A stretch of DNA of 21,858 nucleotides from CAYWEP01 sp964613075 (GTDB lineage Bacteria; Patescibacteriota; Microgenomatia; Levybacterales; UBA12049): the NCBI GenBank assembly GCA_964613075.1, contig CAZTFV010000009.1, forward strand, positions 1-21,858, in the 5' to 3' direction. The notes beneath the pieces were generated by a model. That model was not told the origin of the DNA, did no database searches, and saw nothing but the letters and a program-made list of their open reading frames with translations. How positions within the stretch are numbered: position 1 is the first letter of the stretch; every line of letters begins with the position of its first letter. Positions 7,437 through 15,000 of the stretch are shown one piece after another. A program made the translations under genes and the position numbers.

Positions 7437-8609
7437 ATGGATCCTGCCCAGATAGCTGACGAAAACGGCTTAAATAAGCCGATAGATACTTCCCCACTGC
7501 AAAATGGTGGCGCTTCTTCCCCGCCCCCTTCGGTAGTACCTGACCAGGGAAAATCAAATGACCAGATCCGAAAGCTTGGCGAGCGTGTTGAGAAAGCACA
7601 AATTCCTGAGGACCTTCGACAACTTCTTATCGAGCGGATATCGCGTCTTGCTTTGCTTCGTTCAAGCGCCGGGTTTATGAGTGCTAATTATATCCTTGAG
7701 TATGAGAATGCCTCAACGTATATTAATTGGGTACTTCGTTTGCCGTGGAACTCCATGACACAGGATATTTTGGATCTGGTTAAGGCAAGAGTGGTGCTTG
7801 ATAAAAATCATTACGGGCTTGAGATTGTAAAGACGCGGATTCTTGAATACATGGCGACGATTATTTTGAATCTGCGTAATAAAACAATAGAACAAATCCA
7901 GCATGCGCCGATTCTCTGTCTTGTGGGACTTGCCGGTACGGGAAAGACTACTCTTGCCTACTCCATTGCCGAAGCATTAGGGAAAAAATTTGAGCGAATT
8001 CCTTTCGGAGGAATGGCTGATTCCCGTGCTCTTCGAGGACAGTCACGAGCCTTTCCCGATGCCGAGCCGGGACTGGTTATAAAAAAACTGGTGGATGCAC
8101 AAGCGAAAAACTGCGTTATTCTCCTTGATGAGTTGGATCGCGTGACTGATGCGGCACGGGGTGATATTATGGGAGTTCTGCTTGAGTTATTGGATTCTGG
8201 GCAGAATAAGGCATTTACCGATCATTATATTGATTATCCGTTTGATTTATCAAACGTACTCTTTATTGCAACGGGTAATAATACGACCAATATTTCAACT
8301 GCAGTTCTTGACAGGTTGGAGATTATTCAGATGCCGTCCTACACGGATCAGGAAAAGACTGTTATTGCCAAGAACTACTTATTTCAGCGAGTGCGTCAGC
8401 AGACAGGGCTTACGCAGCAGCAACTGGTGATTGCTGATGATGTCTGGGCTGGTATTATCAGGCCACTCGGGTTTGATTCTGGTATCAGGTCGCTTCAGAG
8501 AACGATTGAGGGAATTTGCCGCAAAGCCGCGCGTATCATCGTTGAGGGGAAAGCGCAGACTGTACAAATAACAAATGCCAATGTTAAAGACTTCCTGCCT
8601 CATTGGTAG
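7437..8609 (+). CDS. Lon-type AAA+ ATPase lacking LON-N and protease domains
   Basis: The 390-residue product matches the central part of LonA. A Ser/Pro-rich N-terminus (1-40) is followed by the helical region that precedes the ATPase in Lon, including TYINWVLRLPWNS (94-106) and VLDKNHYGLEIVKTRILEYMA (120-140, quoted for position). The AAA+ module has Walker A GLAGTGKT (164-171), Walker B VILLDELD (227-234), sensor 1 in ATGNN (278-282), a candidate arginine finger R293, and sensor 2 R351 in SGIRSLQRTIEGICRKAARI. The protein stops at VKDFLPHW, where Lon would continue into its Ser-Lys protease domain. RNase J begins 53 bases later, so no frameshifted protease remnant follows. It is probably an ATP-driven remodelling factor without proteolysis. 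Its position between PNPase and RNase J hints at RNA or protein quality control, which is inference. Confidence 0.88.
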   Translation: MDPAQIADENGLNKPIDTSPLQNGGASSPPPSVVPDQGKSNDQIRKLGERVEKAQIPEDLRQLLIERISRLALLRSSAGFMSANYILEYENASTYINWVLRLPWNSMTQDILDLVKARVVLDKNHYGLEIVKTRILEYMATIILNLRNKTIEQIQHAPILCLVGLAGTGKTTLAYSIAEALGKKFERIPFGGMADSRALRGQSRAFPDAEPGLVIKKLVDAQAKNCVILLDELDRVTDAARGDIMGVLLELLDSGQNKAFTDHYIDYPFDLSNVLFIATGNNTTNISTAVLDRLEIIQMPSYTDQEKTVIAKNYLFQRVRQQTGLTQQQLVIADDVWAGIIRPLGFDSGIRSLQRTIEGICRKAARIIVEGKAQTVQITNANVKDFLPHW

Positions 8610-8621
8610 AAAGGTAAGTAT

Positions 8622-8650
8622 TAGACATTTTATTGACCACATCGTATACT
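8622..8650 (+). promoter_or_regulatory. Promoter of the RNase J gene
   Basis: TAGACA (8622-8627, 5 of 6 to TTGACA), a 17-base spacer, and TATACT (8645-8650, 5 of 6 to TATAAT). Twelve bases separate the -10 box from the ATG at 8663, so the leader would be about six bases. No Shine-Dalgarno site is present. Confidence 0.7.
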
Positions 8651-8662
8651 ACAAATAATTAG

Positions 8663-10384
8663 ATGGATCAAACTATTTCCTCGCAATCTGCAAAAAGTGG
8701 CAATACAGTTTCTTTCCTTCCGCTGGGTGGCATGGGTGAGGTCACTAAAAATATGTATCTTTATGAATACTCGCCTCGCGGCGAAGCGGGCCAGAATGAG
8801 ATACTTGTTGTTGATTGCGGAATAGGATTTGCCGATGAGGCGATGCTCGGTGTTGACTTACTTCTTCCTGATATTTCCTATCTTTTAGATGTGATAAGAT
8901 CCGGTAAAAAAAAGATCGTCGGTATGCTCCTCACGCACGGGCATGAGGATCATATTGGTGCATTGCCTTTCATTCTACCGCAATTGCCTCCCTTTCCTAT
9001 TTTTGCTTCACCGTTGACGGCTGCTTTGGCGAATGAGAAGCTGAAAGAGTTTCAGGTCAGATCGACAGTACAGGCGATACAATTTGATGGTCAGGAGAGA
9101 CGCCTTGGGAGTTTTGCTTTTTCTCTGGTACGCATCACTCATTCGGTACCGGATAGTGCAAATATTTTTATAAAAACCTCTGTTGGTAATTTTTACCACG
9201 CGAGTGATTTTAAATTTGATTTGAATCCATCCGATGGGAAAAAGAGTGATTATTGGGGTATTACCAAGGCAGGTCAGCAGGGGATTTTGGGGTTGATGTC
9301 TGATTCCCTGGGTGCGGAGCGGGGTGGTTTTACACCGTCTGAGGAATTTCTTGGACAGCGATTTGAGCGGGCGCTTCGGGAGACGAGCGGGAAATTTATC
9401 ATGACGACCTACTCCTCAAATCTTTCCCGGCTTAGTCAAGCGATTCAAGCGGCTGAGAAATTGGGCAGAAAGGTCTGTTTTGTCGGCCGGTCTCTGGTAA
9501 AAGCGAAAACCATCGGTCAGAGGATGGGGTATATCCAAATGAAGCCGGGTACTGAGGTCCCGCTTGAGAAGCTTGGAAAGTATGAAGATAATCAGCTGGT
9601 TTTGCTGGTTGCGGGCAGCCAGGGGCAGGAGAATTCAGCAATGAGCAGAATCGCAAATGGCGATCATCACGAAATTACGCTGACGAATAAGGATACTGTA
9701 GTTTTTTCTTCCGATACGATCCCCGGCAATGAGATAACGGTTAATGCGCTCCTTGATACTTTGGCGAAAAAGGGAGCGCGGATACTTCACTCGGATATTA
9801 CTGATGAGTATCATGTTTCGGGTCATGGATCGGAGGGGGATATCATGCTCATGATGTCTCTTATTAATCCGAAATTTTTGGTACCTATCAGCGGTACGTA
9901 CACGCAGTTGGCGGCGTATAAAATGTTGGCAAAGCGAATGTACGGACGGGATAAGACTGTCTTTATTGTCGAGAACGGACAGGAGTTGGTTTTCTCAGCA
10001 AATAGCGTATCGTGGGGTCGAAAAATAGAGCTTCGGACGGTGTACGTAGATCAGGTATCAGGTGAGGAGATTGAGAGCTTTGTATTGCGCGATCGGGAGC
10101 AACTCGCTTCGGCGGGAATCGTTATTCTAATGGTTGAAGTAGCAGCGGCAAACGGGCAGTTGGTGAATGCGCCTGAGATAGTTACAAGAGGTTTTTCTCC
10201 ATCGGATGCGGCAGTGATAGGACAATCATTAGCAAAAGAAGTTGCGTCGACGCTTGCGGTGCATAAAGAGAGAGTGACCAATTGGGTCCATGTGAGAAAG
10301 CAAATTGAAGCGGCGGTAAATCGTCATATACTGAAAGTATTGCGGCGTCGGCCTCTTGTCCTTCCTGTCGTCATTGAAGTGTAG
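8663..10384 (+). CDS. rnj: Ribonuclease J (metallo-beta-lactamase/beta-CASP)
   Basis: RNase J is a 5' to 3' exonuclease and endonuclease of mRNA decay and rRNA maturation. The 573-residue protein has the metal-binding motif THGHEDHIG (H92, H94, D96, H97), H160 in THSVPDS, and D182 in HASDFKFD. The beta-CASP region follows with LMSDSLGAERGGFTPSE (211-227), MTTYSSNLSRL (247-257), SSDTIPGNE (349-357), motif B HVSGHGS (384-390) and a motif C region LVPISGTYTQL. The expected motif C histidine of RNase J (VHGEY) is serine here (S410, codon AGC at 9890-9892). A KOW-less C-terminal domain follows, ending RHILKVLRRRPLVLPVVIEV. The gene has its own promoter and lies just downstream of the Lon-like gene. 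Confidence 0.95.
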   Translation: MDQTISSQSAKSGNTVSFLPLGGMGEVTKNMYLYEYSPRGEAGQNEILVVDCGIGFADEAMLGVDLLLPDISYLLDVIRSGKKKIVGMLLTHGHEDHIGALPFILPQLPPFPIFASPLTAALANEKLKEFQVRSTVQAIQFDGQERRLGSFAFSLVRITHSVPDSANIFIKTSVGNFYHASDFKFDLNPSDGKKSDYWGITKAGQQGILGLMSDSLGAERGGFTPSEEFLGQRFERALRETSGKFIMTTYSSNLSRLSQAIQAAEKLGRKVCFVGRSLVKAKTIGQRMGYIQMKPGTEVPLEKLGKYEDNQLVLLVAGSQGQENSAMSRIANGDHHEITLTNKDTVVFSSDTIPGNEITVNALLDTLAKKGARILHSDITDEYHVSGHGSEGDIMLMMSLINPKFLVPISGTYTQLAAYKMLAKRMYGRDKTVFIVENGQELVFSANSVSWGRKIELRTVYVDQVSGEEIESFVLRDREQLASAGIVILMVEVAAANGQLVNAPEIVTRGFSPSDAAVIGQSLAKEVASTLAVHKERVTNWVHVRKQIEAAVNRHILKVLRRRPLVLPVVIEV

Positions 10385-10398
10385 AGAAGGCAAGGCAT

Positions 10399-10427
10399 TT
10401 GTGCTATTATCGTAGATCTCCTATAAT
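10399..10427 (+). promoter_or_regulatory. Promoter of ftsK with leaderless geometry
   Basis: TTGTGC (10399-10404), a 17-base spacer, and a perfect TATAAT (10422-10427). Exactly six bases lie between the -10 box and the ATG at 10434, so transcription should start at or within a base or two of the A of the start codon. No Shine-Dalgarno site is present. Confidence 0.7.
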
Positions 10428-10433
10428 AAAAAT

Positions 10434-12563
10434 ATGCCGTTTCTAAAACGAAAAACTGCCCGAAGACGCGGATATAGGATAAAGCTCAGGAAAAAAACAA
10501 TTTACACTCTTTTTGGCCTTGGATTCATTCTTGTTGGGGTTTTGCTGTTATTGTCTTACAGTAAAAGCGGAGACTCGATGGTTGTGCTTAATAATCTTCT
10601 TGATACCAGATTTGCTGGCGCTGGCTTCCTTGCGCCATCTGTTTTTATCTTTTTCGGTCTTTACTTTTTACGTCTTAAACTGCCTGTTTCGCAGCCAAAT
10701 GTTGCGATAGGCTTTTTACTTTTTTTTGTTTCGCTTCTTGGCGTTACTAAGAGCGGATCAATCGGTAGTGAGATTTTTCGTATCCTTGAGGAAATCCTAT
10801 CGACTGTCGGCGCGGATTTGGTTTTTATCGCAGGATTGGTGGTTGGGAATATCGTCTTTTTTGACACATCAATTGATGAAATTTTTCAGGCACTTTCTTT
10901 TATCGGAAAGAATATATATCGGTTATTACCAATTGGGCTTTTTTCAGGGTTTAAGAAAGCCGGAGAAAAGTCATTGCTTGATCGGAGCAAGCCAATAACG
11001 ATAAAGGGAGCCAATAAGGATTCCGCTTTGACTCATGGCGCTTTCCCTCTTTCCCTCAATAAAAAAGAGCCGGAGTTGTTATCAGAGAAATTAGTGAAGA
11101 ACGTCCTGTCCGGTTCGGGAGGAGGCATATGGGAGTATCCGCCGCTTTCGTTACTGACTGATGTACCAGGAGCAAAAGCAGATAGGGGTGATATTAATAA
11201 AATCGCATCGGTTATTGAGAAAACATTACAGAGCTTTGGAGTTGAAGCTCGCGTGGCTGAGGTGAATTTGGGTCCAGCAGTCACACAGTATGCGCTTGAG
11301 ATTGCGCTTGGAACGAAGGTATCAAAAATCACCTCTCTGGCAAATGATTTGGCTCTGGCAACTGAGGCGCCGACGGGACAGATCAGAATTGAGGCGCCTA
11401 TTCCGGGACGAAATTTGGTTGGTATTGAAATTCCCAACCGATCGCTTGAGATTGTTACCCTTCGGACAATGCTTGCCTCAACAGTCATGCAGAGAGGCAA
11501 GTCAAAACTTACCGTTTCTTTAGGGCTTGACGTTTCTGGCAATCCGGTGGTTACAGATATCGGCAAGATGCCGCATGTTCTTGTTGCAGGTACAACGGGT
11601 TCAGGAAAATCTGTCCTTATTAATTCATTTATTTCAACACTCCTTTTTCGTGCATCTCCGTCTGAGGTGAAGCTTATTTTGGTTGATCCGAAACGAGTTG
11701 AATTCACGTCTTATAACGGCATCCCCCATCTTCTGACGCCTGTGATTGTGGAGCCTGAGAAGATTCTTTCTGCTTTGAAATGGGCAATGGGTGAGATGGA
11801 CCGGCGGTATAAACTGTTTTCCGAGCGCAATGTCCGAAATATCGAAGGGTATAATGAGCTGTCGGGCTTTCAGGCGTTGCCATATATTGTTATTATTGTT
11901 GATGAGCTTGCGGATCTTATGATATTTGCTCCGGTTGAAGTTGAAGACTCGATTGCCAGACTTGCCCAGATGGCTCGTGCAACCGGTATCCATTTGGTCA
12001 TTGCGACACAGCGGCCTTCCGTCAATATTATTACCGGCTTGATCAAGGCTAATATTCCGGCTCGTATTGCTTTTAACGTGTCATCGATGATTGACTCCCG
12101 GGTCATATTGGACTCACCCGGTGCGGAGAAGCTTTTGGGGCGGGGCGATATGCTCTATATCCCGCCTGATCAGGCAAAGCCGACACGTATTCAAGGCGCG
12201 TATGTCTCGGAAAAAGAAGTACGGCGACTGGTTGAGTATCTGAAAGCCAAGAATATTCCGATTGAGTATACCGAGGAGATTTTGTCTCAGCCTCTGCCAC
12301 TTAAGAGAGGCAGCGGGACGGCAGCGGTCGGGGGCGATGGCCGCGATCCGATGTTTGAGGAAGTGGTTCGACTGGTATGTCAATTTGATACGGCTTCAGC
12401 GTCATTTTTGCAACGAAAGATGTCCATTGGCTACTCGCGAGCTGCCCGTATACTTGACCAGTTGGAAGAAGCAGGTATTGTCGGTCATGCGGAGGGCTCA
12501 AAACCAAGAGAAGTGTTGGTGAGAAATGCTGAGGAGTATTTGAGCAGTTTACAGCAGCAATAA
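10434..12563 (+). CDS. ftsK: DNA translocase FtsK/SpoIIIE
   Basis: FtsK pumps DNA through the closing septum and helps resolve chromosome dimers. The 709-residue protein has a basic N-terminus, four predicted membrane helices (about 23-41, 66-81, 91-106, 128-143), a short linker, the alpha domain (about 245-375), and the RecA-like motor. Walker A is GTTGSGKS (386-393), followed by LILVDPKRVEFTSYNGIPHL; Walker B is VIIVDELADL (486-495). The end (about 638-705) is a gamma winged helix recognisable from the QRKMSIGYSRAARILDQLEE stretch, so sequence-directed loading is probably retained. It is compact next to E. coli FtsK, with a four-helix membrane part and a short linker as in SpoIIIE-like proteins. 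It has its own leaderless-type promoter and is followed by a repeat-filled spacer. Confidence 0.97.
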   Translation: MPFLKRKTARRRGYRIKLRKKTIYTLFGLGFILVGVLLLLSYSKSGDSMVVLNNLLDTRFAGAGFLAPSVFIFFGLYFLRLKLPVSQPNVAIGFLLFFVSLLGVTKSGSIGSEIFRILEEILSTVGADLVFIAGLVVGNIVFFDTSIDEIFQALSFIGKNIYRLLPIGLFSGFKKAGEKSLLDRSKPITIKGANKDSALTHGAFPLSLNKKEPELLSEKLVKNVLSGSGGGIWEYPPLSLLTDVPGAKADRGDINKIASVIEKTLQSFGVEARVAEVNLGPAVTQYALEIALGTKVSKITSLANDLALATEAPTGQIRIEAPIPGRNLVGIEIPNRSLEIVTLRTMLASTVMQRGKSKLTVSLGLDVSGNPVVTDIGKMPHVLVAGTTGSGKSVLINSFISTLLFRASPSEVKLILVDPKRVEFTSYNGIPHLLTPVIVEPEKILSALKWAMGEMDRRYKLFSERNVRNIEGYNELSGFQALPYIVIIVDELADLMIFAPVEVEDSIARLAQMARATGIHLVIATQRPSVNIITGLIKANIPARIAFNVSSMIDSRVILDSPGAEKLLGRGDMLYIPPDQAKPTRIQGAYVSEKEVRRLVEYLKAKNIPIEYTEEILSQPLPLKRGSGTAAVGGDGRDPMFEEVVRLVCQFDTASASFLQRKMSIGYSRAARILDQLEEAGIVGHAEGSKPREVLVRNAEEYLSSLQQQ

Positions 12564-12569
12564 CAATTT

Positions 12570-12696
12570 GATGCTAGAGAGTAGAAACTCGAAGTTAGAA
12601 TTTGAAGTTTGAAAATAGAAGATGGAATATTTATTTTCTATATCCTCTACCTTCTAGCTTCAAGATCTATCATCTATTTTCAATCATCTATCGTCA
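12570..12696. repeat. AT-rich interspersed inverted repeat, copy 1
   Basis: The spacer between ftsK and the RodZ-like gene is filled by a long, imperfect inverted repeat of TAGAA / TTGAAG units. The left arm begins GATGCTAGAGAGTAGAAACT; the right arm, read on the other strand, is again TAGAA/TTGAAG-rich. The left arm (12570-12626) aligns without gaps to 16437-16493; I count about 44 identical of 57 positions by eye. Open frames running through it are artefacts, and this decides the downstream start. Confidence 0.7.
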
Positions 12697-12706
12697 AAAT
12701 ACTTTT

Positions 12707-13339
12707 ATGGTTCGTATTGGCCAAAAATTGCGTGAGACGCGGATTAAAAAAGGATTATCGCTTGAGGATGTAGCATCGGCTACGAAGATAAAAGCGAATT
12801 TTCTTTCTGCAATTGAGCGGGGCGAGTACCATAAGCTTCCATCAAGTGCCTATGCGCAAGGATTTGTCAGTAATTATGCTTCTTACCTTGATCTTCCCAA
12901 ACGAGAGTCCTTAGCCCTTTTTCGTAGAGAATTCAGTGAAGAGCGGGAGCTGAGGGTTTTACCAGAAGGTTTTACAAAATCGGATGCACTTTCAGCCAAA
13001 CGGATTCGTGTCCATCAGACACTTTTTATCGTTGCCGCATTTTTTCTTATTTTCTTCGCGTACCTTCTTTTTCAGTACCGGTATGCTTTTATCAATCCCC
13101 CGCTTGAAATTACCTCTCCAAAGGATGGGAGTGTTGTGAGCGGTAGCGATATAACCGTTAGTGGCAAGACTGATCCAAATGCGACAGTTCTTGTCAATAA
13201 TGATGCTGTTGTCGTTGGGGGCAAAGGAGAATTTATAAAAAAAATTACCGCATTTTCCGGAAAGACCATCATAATTATTACAGCAAAAAACAGATTGAAT
13301 AGAGAAACAACTGTTGAGCGAAAAGTTGAGGTGAAATGA
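12707..13339 (+). CDS. RodZ-like membrane protein with N-terminal HTH
   Basis: The 210-residue product starts with a Cro/C1-type helix-turn-helix of the RodZ kind (GQKLRETRIKKGLSLEDVA, then IERGEYHKLPSSAYAQGFVS), a cytoplasmic stretch rich in Arg and Glu, one membrane helix (about 103-123, TLFIVAAFFLIFFAYLLF), and an Ig-like or glucodextranase-B-like outer domain (PPLEITSPKDGSVVSGSDIT... to the end). RodZ links MreB to the wall machinery in rod-shaped cells; no mreB is in this window, so that partner is not shown here. I chose the ATG at 12707 because the 35 residues encoded upstream come from the interspersed repeat. The gene ends in TGA, evidence that UGA is a stop in this organism. Confidence 0.85.
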   Translation: MVRIGQKLRETRIKKGLSLEDVASATKIKANFLSAIERGEYHKLPSSAYAQGFVSNYASYLDLPKRESLALFRREFSEERELRVLPEGFTKSDALSAKRIRVHQTLFIVAAFFLIFFAYLLFQYRYAFINPPLEITSPKDGSVVSGSDITVSGKTDPNATVLVNNDAVVVGGKGEFIKKITAFSGKTIIIITAKNRLNRETTVERKVEVK

Positions 13340-13363
13340 TACTGTTCCTTACAGATCTATTCC

Positions 13364-13393
13364 TTGACAGGCAAACGGCTGTTTGGGTAAGCT
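13364..13393 (+). promoter_or_regulatory. Promoter of the DUF948-like gene
   Basis: A perfect TTGACA (13364-13369) lies 18 bases before a poor -10 candidate, TAAGCT (13388-13393). The six-base distance to the ATG at 13400 is the same as at ftsK and at the gene at 3774, which supports an otherwise weak -10. No Shine-Dalgarno site is present. Confidence 0.45.
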
Positions 13394-13399
13394 ATCACT

Positions 13400-13702
13400 A
13401 TGATAGACGTCGTTCAGATGATTCTCCTTGCTATTATTGTTGTTGTGGCAATTGTTGTTGTGATACTCGGCATACAAGTATTTTATATCTTGCGGGAGGT
13501 GAGAAAGACAGTCCAAAAAGCAAATAGAGTATTGGATAATACAAATGCTATTACGGATAGCCTTTCGCAGCCACTCTCAGCGCTTTCCAGTGTGGTTGGC
13601 GGCTTTACGGCAGGCAGCGTTATTTCAAAAATTGTTCGGATAGGATTGAGAGCAGTCAGCGGAGATAAAAAACAAAATAGAAAGGAAGAAGATGGAGAAT
13701 AA
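13400..13702 (+). CDS. Small single-pass membrane protein (DUF948-like)
   Basis: The 100-residue product has an N-terminal membrane helix (about 5-30, MILLAIIVVVAIVVVILGIQ), a helical segment with spaced hydrophobic residues (LREVRKTVQKANRVLDNTNA), a Gly/Ser-rich stretch (LSSVVGGFTAGSVISK), and a charged Lys/Glu end. The layout resembles DUF948-type proteins, which are often found beside YtxH-like proteins in Gram-positive genomes. Here too the next gene is YtxH-like and overlaps this one by 11 bases, indicating translational coupling. The function is unknown; an envelope or stress role is only suggested by the pairing. Confidence 0.75.
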   Translation: MIDVVQMILLAIIVVVAIVVVILGIQVFYILREVRKTVQKANRVLDNTNAITDSLSQPLSALSSVVGGFTAGSVISKIVRIGLRAVSGDKKQNRKEEDGE

Positions 13703-14021
13703 TGAGCATCGGCATCATAATAATTCCTTTGGAACAGCCTTTTTTTTGGGTTTTCTCTTGGGCGCTAGTATTGTCCTCCTTCTTGCGACAAAAACGGGCA
13801 GACGACTGTTAGAAGCATTTTCTGAGGAAGGATTGGATAATATCTCTGATATAAAAAAGCATTTTCGTACTGCGGTGAATGAATTTACGGCAGAGGATAA
13901 TACAGAAGAAGAGCCCAAAGCTGTTACGCGAATACACGTTGACGAGGAGGAGTCTGAGGGACATGCCAAGAAATCCCCAAGTGTCCGCCGTTTCTTCAGG
14001 GGGACTCCAAAAAAGAGTTAA
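13692..14021 (+). CDS. YtxH-like small membrane protein
   Basis: The 109-residue product has a His/Asn-rich start, a Gly-containing membrane helix (about 13-31, GTAFFLGFLLGASIVLLLA) and then TKTGRRLLEAFSEE, the 'hydrophobic helix plus TKTGRRLR' pattern of YtxH-like proteins. The rest is charged and probably disordered. A Shine-Dalgarno-like AAAGGAAG (about 13680-13687) lies inside the end of the preceding gene, and the two genes overlap by 11 bases. Its stop is 20 bases from the converging mltG stop. I see no terminator hairpin between them. Confidence 0.75.
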   Translation: MENNEHRHHNNSFGTAFFLGFLLGASIVLLLATKTGRRLLEAFSEEGLDNISDIKKHFRTAVNEFTAEDNTEEEPKAVTRIHVDEEESEGHAKKSPSVRRFFRGTPKKS

Positions 14022-14041
14022 GTTTTGTATGTGTAACCAGT

Positions 14042-14989
14042 TTATAATCCATATTTTTTGATGTTGGCGTTGTGTTGGTCAATGGTTCTTGCGTATCTGT
14101 TTATACCTGACTTGTCGGTAATGTAATACAGATAATCGGTATCCGTAGGATTGGCTGCTGCTTGCAGTGTACTCAGCCCAGGATTTGCAATTGGGCCTGG
14201 TGGTAAGCTTGGCTGAAGATAGGTATTATACTCAGATTTAACCGATTTATATTCTGAAGCGCTTACGGGTGCCCACCAGTTGTTTCCTATTTTGCCTTTG
14301 GCATACTGAATCGTTGCATCAACCTGTAGAGCCATTCCAAGACCAAGGCGATTGTGCATAACAGATGAGACAAGAGGTCGATCCTGCGCATGTTTTGCTT
14401 CTCTTTCTACCATCGAGGCAAGAATGACGATTTTCTCCTGTGTTAAGCCCGAATTGTTGGCGATTTCTTTATATTTTTGATCAAAGTTGTTGCGCATGGT
14501 TGAGATGATAAGGTTGACAGTTGATTCTTTGGGAAAAAGGTATGTGTCCGGAAAGAGATATCCCTCATTTTCCGCTAATTTTTCCCTCCATGACTCATTA
14601 TAAGAGGGAAGATTGTCTTTGAGAATGTCGGCGACTTCTTCGGCTCGTTTCCCCTCAGGAATAGTTACCCAGACATCCTGCGTTCCGACAGTAAGGTTTT
14701 TGGCAATTTGTTCAGCAGATTGTGAAGGCGAGAGACGGTAGGATCCTGCCTGGATATTTTTTTCAATGCCCAGTTGTTTTACCAAAAGGAAAAATACAAC
14801 TGGGTCTTTGATGAAGCCTTCATTTTTCAGATTATTTGCGATACTTCTGACACCCTCTCCTTTTTGAATGACGAACATTTTGCTTGTTTTATTTTTCGGG
14901 TTAACAGGAGATATGCCGTTTCCCCACCAGAGGGTTAAAGCGGACAGAAGAAGCAGAAAGACTACAATAGCTGTTGTGAGTCGTTTCAT
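14042..14989 (-). CDS. mltG: Endolytic murein transglycosylase MltG (YceG-like)
   Basis: MltG cleaves nascent glycan strands in peptidoglycan near the membrane. The 315-residue protein has one N-terminal membrane helix (about 5-23), a LysM-like region (about 37-110, beginning VIQKGEGVRSIANNL), and the catalytic domain with ENEGYLFPDTYLFP (140-153), the Glu-containing ILASMVEREA (189-198), HNRLGLGMALQVDATIQYA, and LPPGPIANPG. I chose the ATG at 14989 because the sequence upstream in this frame lies inside the phosphorylase gene and looks like a shadow translation. The start is 12 bases after the phosphorylase stop, so the two genes are probably cotranscribed. No Shine-Dalgarno site is obvious. 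Confidence 0.95.
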   Translation of the reverse strand: MKRLTTAIVVFLLLLSALTLWWGNGISPVNPKNKTSKMFVIQKGEGVRSIANNLKNEGFIKDPVVFFLLVKQLGIEKNIQAGSYRLSPSQSAEQIAKNLTVGTQDVWVTIPEGKRAEEVADILKDNLPSYNESWREKLAENEGYLFPDTYLFPKESTVNLIISTMRNNFDQKYKEIANNSGLTQEKIVILASMVEREAKHAQDRPLVSSVMHNRLGLGMALQVDATIQYAKGKIGNNWWAPVSASEYKSVKSEYNTYLQPSLPPGPIANPGLSTLQAAANPTDTDYLYYITDKSGINRYARTIDQHNANIKKYGL

Positions 14990-15000
14990 AAATATTGTTA

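Noticed and set aside
11033..11707. 224-residue - strand open frame opposite ftsK
   Set aside because: It lies entirely antisense to the conserved FtsK motor and has no recognisable domain.
12602..12706. 35-residue N-terminal extension of the RodZ-like protein
   Set aside because: It is encoded by the interspersed repeat, and the HTH homology starts right after the ATG at 12707.
14022..14041. Bidirectional terminator between the converging YtxH-like gene and mltG
   Set aside because: The 20-base gap has no inverted repeat and no T-run.
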